A stretch of 64,000 nucleotides of DNA, taken from positions 2,701,001-2,765,000 of the forward strand of contig NZ_CP015136.1 in assembly GCF_001618865.1 (NCBI RefSeq), written 5' to 3'. The notes beneath the pieces are model-generated. The model was not told the origin of the DNA. It searched no databases and saw nothing but the letters and a program-made list of their open reading frames with translations. The DNA is from Luteitalea pratensis (GTDB taxonomy: Bacteria; Acidobacteriota; Vicinamibacteria; Vicinamibacterales; Vicinamibacteraceae). Of this stretch, positions 36,713-44,155 are shown one piece after another (position 1 is the first letter of the stretch; each line of letters opens with the position of its first letter). A program made the position numbers and the translations under genes.

Positions 36713-36743
36713 GTGTGACCTCGCGGACCACCGCGACGCTGCA

Positions 36744-36764
36744 CGTCACGTGAATCGCGTGACG
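36744..36764 (-). promoter_or_regulatory. Possible operator upstream of TonB receptor
   Basis: CGTCACG and CGTGACG form a perfect 7-bp inverted repeat with a 7-nt spacer, centred ~42 nt before the receptor start codon. Size and position suit a dimeric repressor; the regulator is unknown. Confidence 0.35.
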
Positions 36765-36794
36765 ACACGGCGTGGCGGTGCAACACCAGACCCA

Positions 36795-36818
36795 TGAAGG
36801 CACGCGCGTGTGCCTTCA
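36795..36818 (-). terminator. Intercistronic hairpin
   Basis: TGAAGGCAC and GTGCCTTCA pair perfectly (9 bp) across a 6-nt loop, 20 nt after the stop of the Cys/His-rich gene and before the TonB receptor. No U-tract follows, so it may attenuate or process the transcript rather than end it. Confidence 0.45.
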
Positions 36819-36837
36819 ACATCATGGGGAGTGGCGG

Positions 36838-37266
36838 CTAGGCGCGTGGCGGTCTGGGATCCGGCGGGCGATTCCTGGCGAGCGGCGTTTCGCGCAGTGT
36901 GGGTTCTGGCACGGGCACGCCGGCATCCAGCGTCGCCGTCAGCGTGACCGGCATGATCCCGGCGTTGGCGAAGATGGTGAACACGGCGGGCGTCTGGCAG
37001 GCTCGCCGCATCACGCAGTCAGGCGTGCCGGACCCCTCGCCGCGCGCGTGCCCAGCGGCTTCGTGACGATGCATGGGGCACGGCGCGTCGCCGCTGGCAG
37101 GCATTGGACAATGCGAGGGCTTGGGCGGCTCGTGGCACGAGGGTGTGCTCTCCGCCTGTCGATGCAAGGCACAACAGTCGCGGGGGACGAACGCCGACAG
37201 CGCCGCCGCCTGTATCAACAGCCAGGCGATGGCCCACAGCCGCACGTGCCCGCGGACGCTCCTCAT
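36838..37266 (-). CDS. Small Cys/His-rich exported protein, possible metal handling
   Basis: A 142-aa protein with an N-terminal hydrophobic signal or anchor (WAIAWLLIQAAALSAFV) followed by CCALH, CHEPPKPSHCPM, APCPMHRHEAAGH and PDCVMRRAC. The density of Cys, His and Met is like that of copper-responsive or DUF2946-type exported proteins. The Pro/Arg-rich tail is probably disordered. It precedes the TonB receptor on the same strand, so it may serve metal import or protection. No family can be named firmly. Confidence 0.6.
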   Translation of the reverse strand: MRSVRGHVRLWAIAWLLIQAAALSAFVPRDCCALHRQAESTPSCHEPPKPSHCPMPASGDAPCPMHRHEAAGHARGEGSGTPDCVMRRACQTPAVFTIFANAGIMPVTLTATLDAGVPVPEPTLRETPLARNRPPDPRPPRA

Positions 37267-37382
37267 CGGTCTGTCAGCGTAGCGGATGCGGGTCCACGTC
37301 GCAACAACGGCAGATCAGGGCGGGTTCCTGTCGAGTCGGACTTGGCACGAGCTGTGCCTCTCACCACGGTCGGAGGTCACAA

Positions 37383-38423
37383 ATGGGCATGCAACTGCTG
37401 ACGACTGGAGCAATCATGTTCACCTGTGCAACAGGTGGATTCCTGGCCGTCTCGCGTGCGGCCGGCGAACCTCTGGCATTCGCCGCGGCCGGCGCACAGG
37501 CCAGCCGCGCCCCCGCCAGGATGCGCTTCGAGGTCATGGACCGGAACGGCGACGGCGAAATCTCACGCCAGGAATGGCGCGGCTCGGCGCGATCGTTCGA
37601 CGTGCACGACTGGAACGGTGACGGCCGGCTCGCTGGCGACGAAGTCCGGACCGGTGGTCGCCGGGAGGACGACTTCGAGCAAGCCGATCACACGCCTTCA
37701 CAAGCCGAGCGCTACATGTCGTGGACCGAGCGCGGCTTCGCCACCCTCGATCACGACCGCAACCGGCGCATCACTTCCGACGAGTGGCACTACGACCGCG
37801 AGACGTTCCTGCGCGCCGACCGCAACCGGGATGGCACGCTCGACGTCACCGAGTTCATCGGCGGCGACATGGACGACGATCGCGGCGACCGGTTCGACGA
37901 CCTCGACGTCAATCGCAACGGACGAGTCGAGCGGCGCGAGTGGCACGCGAGTGACGATGCGTTCGTCTGGCTCGATCGGAACCGGGATGGCGTGCTGAGT
38001 CGCACGGAGGTCGTGGGCGAGGGCGACGGCGGGCAGGGCGTGCCGTCGGCGGGCCGCGAGGTGACGGTGGTCGTCGACGCGCGTCAGCGATGGACCGACG
38101 CGGGCCTCGACGTGCGTGCAGGTGACGTACTGACCTTTTCGTCGCGTGGCTCGATCCAGATGAGCAACGACGGCAACGACCTCGCGTCCCCGGCGGGTTC
38201 ACGAACCGGCCGCGGCGCATCAAAGGCGCCGGTCAACGCTGTCGCAGGTGCCCTGATCGCCCGGATCGGCAACGGCGCACCGTTCCTGATCGGAGACCGC
38301 ACATCGGTCACCGCTCCCGCGACTGGCCGAGTTCAACTGGGCGTCAACGACGACTACCTCGAGGACAACCGCGGCGACTTCGAGGTCATCGTCGGCGTGC
38401 AGCGGCGCACTTCGCTGCGTTGA
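37383..38423 (+). CDS. Secreted EF-hand protein with C-terminal LecA-like lectin domain
   Basis: A 346-aa exported protein. GGAGG (37372-37376) sits 6 nt before ATG 37383. After a signal segment come six EF-hand-type loops: DRNGDGEISRQEW, DWNGDGRLAGDEV, DHDRNRRITSDEW, DRNRDGTLDVTEF, DVNRNGRVERREW and DRNRDGVLSRTEV. Residues ~220-342 resemble the galactophilic PA-IL/LecA fold (VRAGDVLTFSSRGSIQMSND, PVNAVAGALIARIG, LGVNDDYLEDNRGDFEV). It likely binds calcium and sugars outside the cell. The divergent spacer to the Cys/His-rich gene is 116 bp. Confidence 0.82.
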   Translation: MGMQLLTTGAIMFTCATGGFLAVSRAAGEPLAFAAAGAQASRAPARMRFEVMDRNGDGEISRQEWRGSARSFDVHDWNGDGRLAGDEVRTGGRREDDFEQADHTPSQAERYMSWTERGFATLDHDRNRRITSDEWHYDRETFLRADRNRDGTLDVTEFIGGDMDDDRGDRFDDLDVNRNGRVERREWHASDDAFVWLDRNRDGVLSRTEVVGEGDGGQGVPSAGREVTVVVDARQRWTDAGLDVRAGDVLTFSSRGSIQMSNDGNDLASPAGSRTGRGASKAPVNAVAGALIARIGNGAPFLIGDRTSVTAPATGRVQLGVNDDYLEDNRGDFEVIVGVQRRTSLR

Positions 38424-38433
38424 CCACGCATGT

Positions 38434-38463
38434 CGCGTCGGGGCGCTGCGCCGTCCCGACGCG
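38434..38463 (+). terminator. Terminator-like hairpin after the EF-hand gene
   Basis: CGCGTCGGG (38434-38442) pairs with CCCGACGCG (38455-38463) across a loop that can itself pair. It begins 11 nt after the stop codon. There is no clear T-run, as often in GC-rich genomes. Confidence 0.45.
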
Positions 38464-38499
38464 CGCGCCGCCGCGTCGCCGCGAGCGGGCAACGGGATC

Positions 38500-38660
38500 G
38501 AATTCCGTCGGCGTCGAAGATCGATTCCGAACGCATCGACGGGCCGATTCCGAACGCGTCGACCGATCGCTTCCGTGCCCGTCGATGAATTGCTTCCGTA
38601 CCCCTCGATGAGTCGACTCCGTCGGCGTCGATGAATCGATGCCGTAGGCGTCGACCTTCA
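38500..38660. repeat. Diverged 23-bp tandem repeat array, 7 units
   Basis: Seven consecutive 23-bp units start at 38500, 38523, 38546, 38569, 38592, 38615 and 38638, with no indel between them. The approximate consensus is GATTCCGT-(3 variable)-CGTCGATGAATC; it begins GATTC and ends GAATC, so unit ends are mutually complementary. The last unit runs directly into the dispersed GTCGACCTTCAGGTCGAC element (38644-38669). No plausible reading frame uses the array. The rest of the 38424-38862 spacer shows no gene. Confidence 0.85.
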
Positions 38661-38669
38661 GGTCGACGC
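38644..38669. repeat. Dispersed GTCGAC palindrome at the end of the 23-bp array
   Basis: GTAGGC followed by GTCGACCTTCAGGTCGAC and GC, identical over 26 bp to 21978-22003. It merges with the last unit of the 23-bp array, which suggests the array grew from, or into, this element. Confidence 0.85.
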
Positions 38670-38830
38670 GGGGGCGGTGATCGCTCAGCAACACCATCGG
38701 CGCGGTGTTGAACCGCCGACCGCCTCCAGCCAGGCCCGTTTCCCCGACGTTGAGAAGCACCAAGAGAGCCGTGATCGGTTCGCGCGCGGGCTGTCCCGAC
38801 CCACTGTCGCGCCTGCCTGTCGCGTTTTCC

Positions 38831-38859
38831 TTGACGGCTCGTGAGATCCCCTCTAGGAT
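38831..38859 (+). promoter_or_regulatory. Sigma-70-type promoter for the second PadR/ADOP operon
   Basis: TTGACG (38831-38836) and TAGGAT (38854-38859) are separated by 17 bp, the optimum. The predicted start near 38866 falls inside the inverted repeat 38863-38891, so repressor binding there would block initiation directly. Confidence 0.6.
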
Positions 38860-38862
38860 GCC

Positions 38863-38891
38863 TACCTAGCTATGGCATAAATAGCTAGGTA
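38863..38891 (+). promoter_or_regulatory. PadR operator: perfect 11-bp inverted repeat over the start codon
   Basis: TACCTAGCTAT (38863-38873), a 7-nt spacer, and ATAGCTAGGTA (38881-38891) are exact reverse complements. The right arm ends on the A of the PadR ATG (38891). It is strikingly AT-rich against the local GC content. Position just downstream of the -10 box and over the translation start fits PadR autorepression. Confidence 0.75.
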
Positions 38892-39229
38892 TGATGACAA
38901 AACCACGGAACGACATCCTGCAGGGCACGCTCACGCTCCTGGTCCTGCGCAGTCTCGAAGGTCAGGGGCCCCTGCACGGTTACGCCCTCTGCGGCCACAT
39001 CCAGCGCGTGTCCGACGATGCGCTGCGGGTGGAGGAGGGGTCGCTCTATCCGGCCCTGCACCGCATGGAACAGGAGGGGTGGGTTGCGGCATCCTGGCGC
39101 GTCACCGAGAAGGGCCGGCGCGCGAAGTACTACCAGATCACCCCTCTCGGTCGCGGGCAACTGGATGCCGAGCGAGAGAGCTGGCTGCGCCTGACGCGCG
39201 GTGTCGGCCGGGTGCTTCGCTACAGCTGA
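38891..39229 (+). CDS. PadR-family transcriptional regulator
   Basis: A 112-aa winged-helix repressor with the PadR signature ILQGTLTLLVLRSLEGQGPL and HGYALCGHIQRV, LYPALHRMEQEGWV as recognition region and AKYYQITPLGRGQL at the wing. Two ATGs (38891 and 38894) are possible; neither has a separate Shine-Dalgarno because the operator arm occupies that position. It is the likely ligand of the 11-bp inverted repeat and likely represses itself and the following permease (5-nt gap). Confidence 0.92.
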   Translation: MMTKPRNDILQGTLTLLVLRSLEGQGPLHGYALCGHIQRVSDDALRVEEGSLYPALHRMEQEGWVAASWRVTEKGRRAKYYQITPLGRGQLDAERESWLRLTRGVGRVLRYS

Positions 39230-39234
39230 CGGCC

Positions 39235-41949
39235 ATGTCCTGGTACGCGCGTGCGGCGAACGTGTTCCGCCAGGAATGGCTGCTTCGCCGCCTGGACGAG
39301 GAACTCGCGTTCCACGTGGCTGAACTGATTGACGACCTCGTCGCCGGCGGCATGCCGCCCGACGAGGCCAAGACCGAGGCCCTACGGCGGTTCGGGAACT
39401 ACACGCGGCAGCGTGAGAGGACGAGGGACATGAACATCGTGGCGTGGTTGGAGGCACTCGTCGCCGACGTCCGGTATGGCGCGCGGCAACTGCGCATCGA
39501 CCGGAGCTTCACGACAGTGGCGGTGCTGTCGCTCGCGCTCGGCATCGGCGCCAATACGGCCATCTTCCAGTTGATCAACGCCCTCCGGTTACGCAGTCTC
39601 CCCGCGGTGCAGAAGCCGCACGAACTGGCCGCCCTGGCGCGCGCGGAAAAGTTCATGACCTCGGGCTGGTACCAGGCCCGGCACCAGGCGTTCACGTACG
39701 CGCAGTTCCAGGCAGTGGGACGCTCGCAGCAGGCGTTCTCCGGTGTGCTCGCCTTCGGCACCGCCCGTTTCAATCTCACGCGAGGCGGCGAGGCACGCTA
39801 TGCCGAGGGGCTGTGGGTGAGCAGCAACTTCCTCGATGTGCTCGGTGTCAAACCCGCGATGGGACGCGGGTTCGCGCGCGTGACCGACCAAGCCGACTGC
39901 AGCGAGGCCGGTGTCGTGCTCAGTCACGCCTTCTGGCAGCGCGAGTTCGGCGGCAGTGCGGCGGTGCTTGGCCAGGACATCTATCTGCACGGACGCACGC
40001 TGCCGATTCTCGGTGTCACGCCCGCCGAGTTCATCGGGCTGGATCCCGGGCGCCGCTTCGACGTGGCCGTGCCGCTCTGCATGGACACGCTCTACGCGCA
40101 GGAACCGCGCGCCCGTCGCCTGGATCGACGTGACGCCTGGTGGCTCACCATGGTCGGCCGCCTGAAGGCTGGGTGGAACGTGACCAGGGCGTCCGCCCAC
40201 ATCGATGGCATCTCGCCCGGCATCTTCCAGGAGACGCTGCCGCCCAGCTATCGGCCCGACAATGCCGCGAAGTACCTGAAGAATCGCTTCATCGTCGAGG
40301 ACGCCAGTGCCGGTCTGTCGGCGCTGCACAAGGCATACGAGGATCCCCTCTGGGTGCTGATGAGCGTGGCCGGCGCCGTCCTGCTCATCGCGTGCGCCAA
40401 CCTCGCCAACCTGTTGCTCGCTCGCGCAAGCTCGAGGGAGCGAGAGATGGCGGTGCGCCAGGCGGTCGGCGCCTCGCGGACGCGGTTGATTGCGCAACTG
40501 TGCACGGAGAGCCTGCTCCTGGCCGTGCTCGGCTCGCTCGTCGGGTTGATCATCGCGCAGGTCGCCAGCCGCGGCTTGATTGCCTTCCTCACCAATCAGG
40601 ACCAGCCCCTCGTGCTGTCGCTCGCGTTCGACCGCAACGTCTTCGGCTTCACGTCCGGGCTCGCCGTGCTGACGTGCCTGCTGTTCGGTGTGGCTCCTGC
40701 CGTGAAGGCGACGAGCACACCTCCGGCGTTGGCGATGGCCGGCGGGCGTGGCACCGCGCAGTTCGCGGAGAAGCACCGGCTTCGTCGTGGCCTCGTGGTG
40801 ACGCAGGTCGCGCTGTCGCTGGTGCTCCTGTTCGGCGCGCTGCTGTTCGGCCAGACGTTGCGCAACCTCCTGACCGCCGAGGCCGGCATGGTGCCCGAAG
40901 GCGTGCTGGTCGCCAGCGTCGATGCGCGACTGCCCGAACTGACGCCCGAGCATCGTCGCGTGATGTTCGACCAGATCGAGCAGCGTATCGAGGCCCAGCC
41001 CGGCGTGGTCTCGGTCGCGCAGGTCAGCCTCAGTCCCTTCAGCGGCAGCGGCTGGAACGGAACGGTGCGCGCGCAAGGCGCTGCTGATGCGGAGGGGAAG
41101 GAGTCGTGGTTCAACTCGGTCGGACCCGGCTACTTCGAGACGATGAAGACACCGCTCGTGGCCGGTCGCGAGTTCACCGCGCAGGACACCGCGAGCGGTC
41201 CACGCATCGCCATCGTCAACGAGCAGTTCGCCAAGGTCGTGTTCGGCGGCGGCAACCCGGTGGGTCGCCTCTTCCGCAGCCAGGCGCCAGCGGGCAAGCC
41301 AGAGCCCGAGTACCGGATTGTCGGCATGGTGCGCAACACGAAGTACTACGGGCTACGTGAAGAGTTCAAGCCGATCGCCTTCGTGCCGGTGACCCAGGAC
41401 GAGAACTTCTCGGACAGCATCACGTTCATGGTGCGGTCGCAGGTGCCGCTCGGCGGGACGATCGCCGGCATCCGGACGCTGATGACCGAAATTCAGCAGG
41501 GGCTGCTGGTCGAATTCCGGGTCCTCGACGAGCAGGTCGCGCAGTCGGTACTGCGCGAGCGGCTGATGGCGACGGTGTCCGGCGCCTTCGGTGTCCTGGC
41601 GATCGTGCTCTCGGCCGTCGGCCTGTACGGCGTGATGGCGTACATGGTCGCGCGGCGACGCAACGAGTTCGGCGTGCGGCTGGCGCTCGGCGCCGGTCCT
41701 GACCACGTCCTGAGACTCGTGTTCTCGGAGGCGGGACGGCTGGTGGTGATTGGCCTGATTGTCGGCGTCATCGGGGCCTATTTCGCCGCGCGCTACGCGC
41801 AGTCACTGCTCTACGGGTTGCAGTTCAACGACATGCGCACGCTGGCGGCGGGGTGCGCGCTGCTGGCGGTCACGGGAGCGGCGGCGGCCCTTGTGCCGGC
41901 GCTCCGCGCTCTCCGCTTCGATCCAGCCGTCGTGTTGAGCACAGAGTAG
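39235..41949 (+). CDS. ADOP-family FtsX-like ABC permease
   Basis: A 904-aa orphan permease similar in layout to that at 19191: an N-terminal helical prefix (DEELAFHVAELIDDLVAGG), a first transmembrane helix (ALGIGANTAIFQLINAL), a MacB-like periplasmic domain, an FtsX domain (LIACANLANLLLARASSRER), a second periplasmic domain and a second FtsX domain (GLYGVMAYMVARRRNEFG), ending RALRFDPAVVLSTE. ATG 39235 follows the PadR stop by 5 nt. No ATPase gene is adjacent. The two permeases in the window are clearly diverged, so not a recent duplication. Confidence 0.9.
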   Translation: MSWYARAANVFRQEWLLRRLDEELAFHVAELIDDLVAGGMPPDEAKTEALRRFGNYTRQRERTRDMNIVAWLEALVADVRYGARQLRIDRSFTTVAVLSLALGIGANTAIFQLINALRLRSLPAVQKPHELAALARAEKFMTSGWYQARHQAFTYAQFQAVGRSQQAFSGVLAFGTARFNLTRGGEARYAEGLWVSSNFLDVLGVKPAMGRGFARVTDQADCSEAGVVLSHAFWQREFGGSAAVLGQDIYLHGRTLPILGVTPAEFIGLDPGRRFDVAVPLCMDTLYAQEPRARRLDRRDAWWLTMVGRLKAGWNVTRASAHIDGISPGIFQETLPPSYRPDNAAKYLKNRFIVEDASAGLSALHKAYEDPLWVLMSVAGAVLLIACANLANLLLARASSREREMAVRQAVGASRTRLIAQLCTESLLLAVLGSLVGLIIAQVASRGLIAFLTNQDQPLVLSLAFDRNVFGFTSGLAVLTCLLFGVAPAVKATSTPPALAMAGGRGTAQFAEKHRLRRGLVVTQVALSLVLLFGALLFGQTLRNLLTAEAGMVPEGVLVASVDARLPELTPEHRRVMFDQIEQRIEAQPGVVSVAQVSLSPFSGSGWNGTVRAQGAADAEGKESWFNSVGPGYFETMKTPLVAGREFTAQDTASGPRIAIVNEQFAKVVFGGGNPVGRLFRSQAPAGKPEPEYRIVGMVRNTKYYGLREEFKPIAFVPVTQDENFSDSITFMVRSQVPLGGTIAGIRTLMTEIQQGLLVEFRVLDEQVAQSVLRERLMATVSGAFGVLAIVLSAVGLYGVMAYMVARRRNEFGVRLALGAGPDHVLRLVFSEAGRLVVIGLIVGVIGAYFAARYAQSLLYGLQFNDMRTLAAGCALLAVTGAAAALVPALRALRFDPAVVLSTE

Positions 41950-41952
41950 CGG

Positions 41953-42200
41953 TCACTGTGTCTGTTCGGACACCTGCCGTATCGCCCTGGTGAGCTCTTC
42001 GGGGTAGCGGCCGGGTCACCTGCGGAGACACCCGCTGCTCCCGTACCAGGCGTTCGATGCACGCCGCCTCGCCGCGCCTCGCCTCGATTTCCGATGCGCC
42101 GTCCCAGGTGATGCGCCTCGTGCACGACGACCGCGCGCGGCCATGCGCAGCAGTTCGGATCGCCGTTCAGGAACCAGCCGTCCAGGATGGCGAATTGCCG
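41953..42200 (-). pseudogene. Possible decayed small gene
   Basis: On the minus strand, coding-like phrases sit in different frames: SEIEARRGEAACIERLVREQ in one, then YPEELTRAIRQVSEQTQ and a stop at about 41984 in another. A frameshift near 42015 would join them. Upstream the frame is closed by a stop. No family recognised. It may be a remnant of a short helical protein; otherwise this 250-bp spacer shows nothing. Confidence 0.25.
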
Positions 42201-43439
42201 CTAGCTGGCCAGCCGTGCCAGCGCCAGCGCCAGCACATGCACTCCGCGTGCGATGTCTTCGGGCGCGGCGTATTCATCAGGCCGATGGCTGACCCCGGCG
42301 CGGCACGGGATGAACAGCATCCCCGTCGGTGCCACTCGGGACATGAACAGCGCGTCGTGGTACGCGCGGCTGATCATCGGCTCGCAGGCGAAGCCCGCGT
42401 CCACGCAACTGGCTGTCAACGCGTCGACGACGGCTGCGTCGCAGCGTGCGGGCGGGTCAGCGTTGACGACTTGTGTCGTGACCGAGACGCGCCGTCGCGC
42501 GGCCACGTCGACGCAGGCGGTCTCGACGCGGGCCAGGACGGCGTCGCGCCTGCCCTCGTCGATGTCGCGGACGTCGACCTCGAGTTCGCAGCGGCTCGGT
42601 ACGCTGTTCACCGCTCCGGGGAACACGTGGCACACCCCCGTCGTGGCGACCGTGTCGATGGCGTCGGTGCTCCTGGCGGCCGCTTCCACCGCCAGCGCGA
42701 TCTCCGCCCCCGCCAGGAACGCGTCCCGGCGCGCGGGCATCAGCACCGCACCGGCGTGGCCGCCCTCGCCGTCGATGGTGACGCGCAGGCTGGCAGGCGC
42801 TGCGATGGCCGTGACCAGGCCGAGGCCAATCCCGCGCTGTTCGAGCAACGGTCCCTGCTCGATGTGCAATTCCACGAACGCCGTGTACTGGCCCGGCGGT
42901 AGCGCCACGTCCGCCACGGTGCCGGTGAACCCCGCCGCTTGCCGGGCGTCGTCCAGCGTCGCGCCATCGCGATCACGCAGCCGGCTGGCGGCCCCGGCAT
43001 CCGTCAGCCCGGACAGCAGGCGGCTGCCGAGGCAGCCGATGCCGAAGCGCGTGGGCTCCTCTGACGTGAACATCAGTAGCTCGATCGACCGGCGTGGCCG
43101 GAGACCTGTTGCCTGCAGCGCACGGATCGCCTCGAGCGCTCCGAGCACGCCGACGGTGCCGTCGTACATGCCGGCGTTCGGGATGGCGTCGATATGCGAG
43201 CCCGTGCAGACAGCCGGCAGTGACGGGTCTTCACCGGCCCATCGCGCAAAGAGATTGCCGACGGCGTCCTCGCGCAGCGAGAGACCGGCTGCGGTGCACA
43301 GGCTCCTGACGTACGCGCGCGCGGCCCGGTCGGGTTCGGTGAAGACCACGCGGGTGACGGCCGGTGCAGGAGCGGCGGAGAACGTGGCAAGCACCTGCAG
43401 TTCGTGCGTCAGGCGCGCGGCGTCGACCTGGAGACTCAT
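42201..43439 (-). CDS. Ureidoglycolate amidohydrolase (M20/AllC superfamily)
   Basis: A 412-aa metallo-amidohydrolase that would convert ureidoglycolate to glyoxylate, CO2 and two NH3, the last step of the pathway. Metal/substrate motifs include GSHIDAIPNAGMYDGTVG, TSEEPTRFGIGCLGSRLL and ELHIEQGPLLEQRGIG. SEEPTRF with IGCLGSR is typical of ureidoglycolate hydrolase rather than allantoate amidohydrolase (the latter has EEEGVRFG, as in 45470-46684). ATG 43439 overlaps the stop of the preceding cupin gene as ATGA, supporting the start over in-frame ones upstream. Confidence 0.85.
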   Translation of the reverse strand: MSLQVDAARLTHELQVLATFSAAPAPAVTRVVFTEPDRAARAYVRSLCTAAGLSLREDAVGNLFARWAGEDPSLPAVCTGSHIDAIPNAGMYDGTVGVLGALEAIRALQATGLRPRRSIELLMFTSEEPTRFGIGCLGSRLLSGLTDAGAASRLRDRDGATLDDARQAAGFTGTVADVALPPGQYTAFVELHIEQGPLLEQRGIGLGLVTAIAAPASLRVTIDGEGGHAGAVLMPARRDAFLAGAEIALAVEAAARSTDAIDTVATTGVCHVFPGAVNSVPSRCELEVDVRDIDEGRRDAVLARVETACVDVAARRRVSVTTQVVNADPPARCDAAVVDALTASCVDAGFACEPMISRAYHDALFMSRVAPTGMLFIPCRAGVSHRPDEYAAPEDIARGVHVLALALARLAS

Positions 43440-44155
43440 GAGGCGGCTCGATTCCAGTCCTTGTAGATCAGGTACTTTGCCGGCACCTTGCCGAGTGCGC
43501 CGAACCACTGCGGGCACCATGGAGCCATGTAGATGAAGTCGCCCTCGGTGACGGGGTACCAGGCGTCGCCGAGGCGATAGATGCCGCCGCCCTCGAGGAA
43601 GAGCAGTCCGTGCTCCATCACGTGAACCTCGACCATCGGCAACGCGGCGCCAGGTCGATAGGCCATCGTATTGACCGCGAAGTCGAACGAGGCGTCCGCG
43701 GGAACGAGGGCACGTACTTCGAGGTCAGCGTCGCCATTGAGCGGCTGCGGAGACTGGTGAGCCTCATGACCGGTGAACATCGCCGGGGCTGACGTGCCGG
43801 GCAGGGCGACGTATGGCTTCTCGATGACGGCGACCCGTGAGCCACTGCGTGTGCGCACCGCGCCCACGTCCCCAGACGGCACGTAGGCGAATCCGCCGGC
43901 ACCAAGCGAGGCGTCGGCCACCTGTGCCTCACCGGAGAGCACGTAGACGAAGCGCTGCATGCTCGTGGCGGGCAGGTAGCCGTCGGCGCCGAGTTCGGCC
44001 GTGTACTGCGTGAATGCTGCGCCGATCGCCGGCGAGACATGCACGATGGCTACGGCGTTGATCATCCCGGGCCACGACGCCCGCACGAATGTGTCCGGTG
44101 TGTGCAACAGGTGGTCGTCTCGTCGTGCGCTTCTCGTGTGTCCTAGCGAGTGCAT
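43436..44155 (-). CDS. allE: (S)-ureidoglycine aminohydrolase
   Basis: A 239-aa bicupin enzyme releasing ammonia from (S)-ureidoglycine to give (S)-ureidoglycolate. The N-terminus LGHTRSARRDDHLLHTPDTF and QRFVYVLSGEAQV match the family. The C-terminal cupin has VEVHVMEHGLLFLEGGGIYRL with the manganese ligands (E, H, H type), ending YLIYKDWNR. It overlaps allantoinase by 13 bp and ureidoglycolate hydrolase by 4 bp, so it belongs to one operon. Confidence 0.9.
   Translation of the reverse strand: MHSLGHTRSARRDDHLLHTPDTFVRASWPGMINAVAIVHVSPAIGAAFTQYTAELGADGYLPATSMQRFVYVLSGEAQVADASLGAGGFAYVPSGDVGAVRTRSGSRVAVIEKPYVALPGTSAPAMFTGHEAHQSPQPLNGDADLEVRALVPADASFDFAVNTMAYRPGAALPMVEVHVMEHGLLFLEGGGIYRLGDAWYPVTEGDFIYMAPWCPQWFGALGKVPAKYLIYKDWNRAAS

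Noticed and set aside
38500-38660. CRISPR array
   Set aside because: The 23-bp units are directly contiguous with no spacers, are diverged from each other, and no cas gene is nearby.
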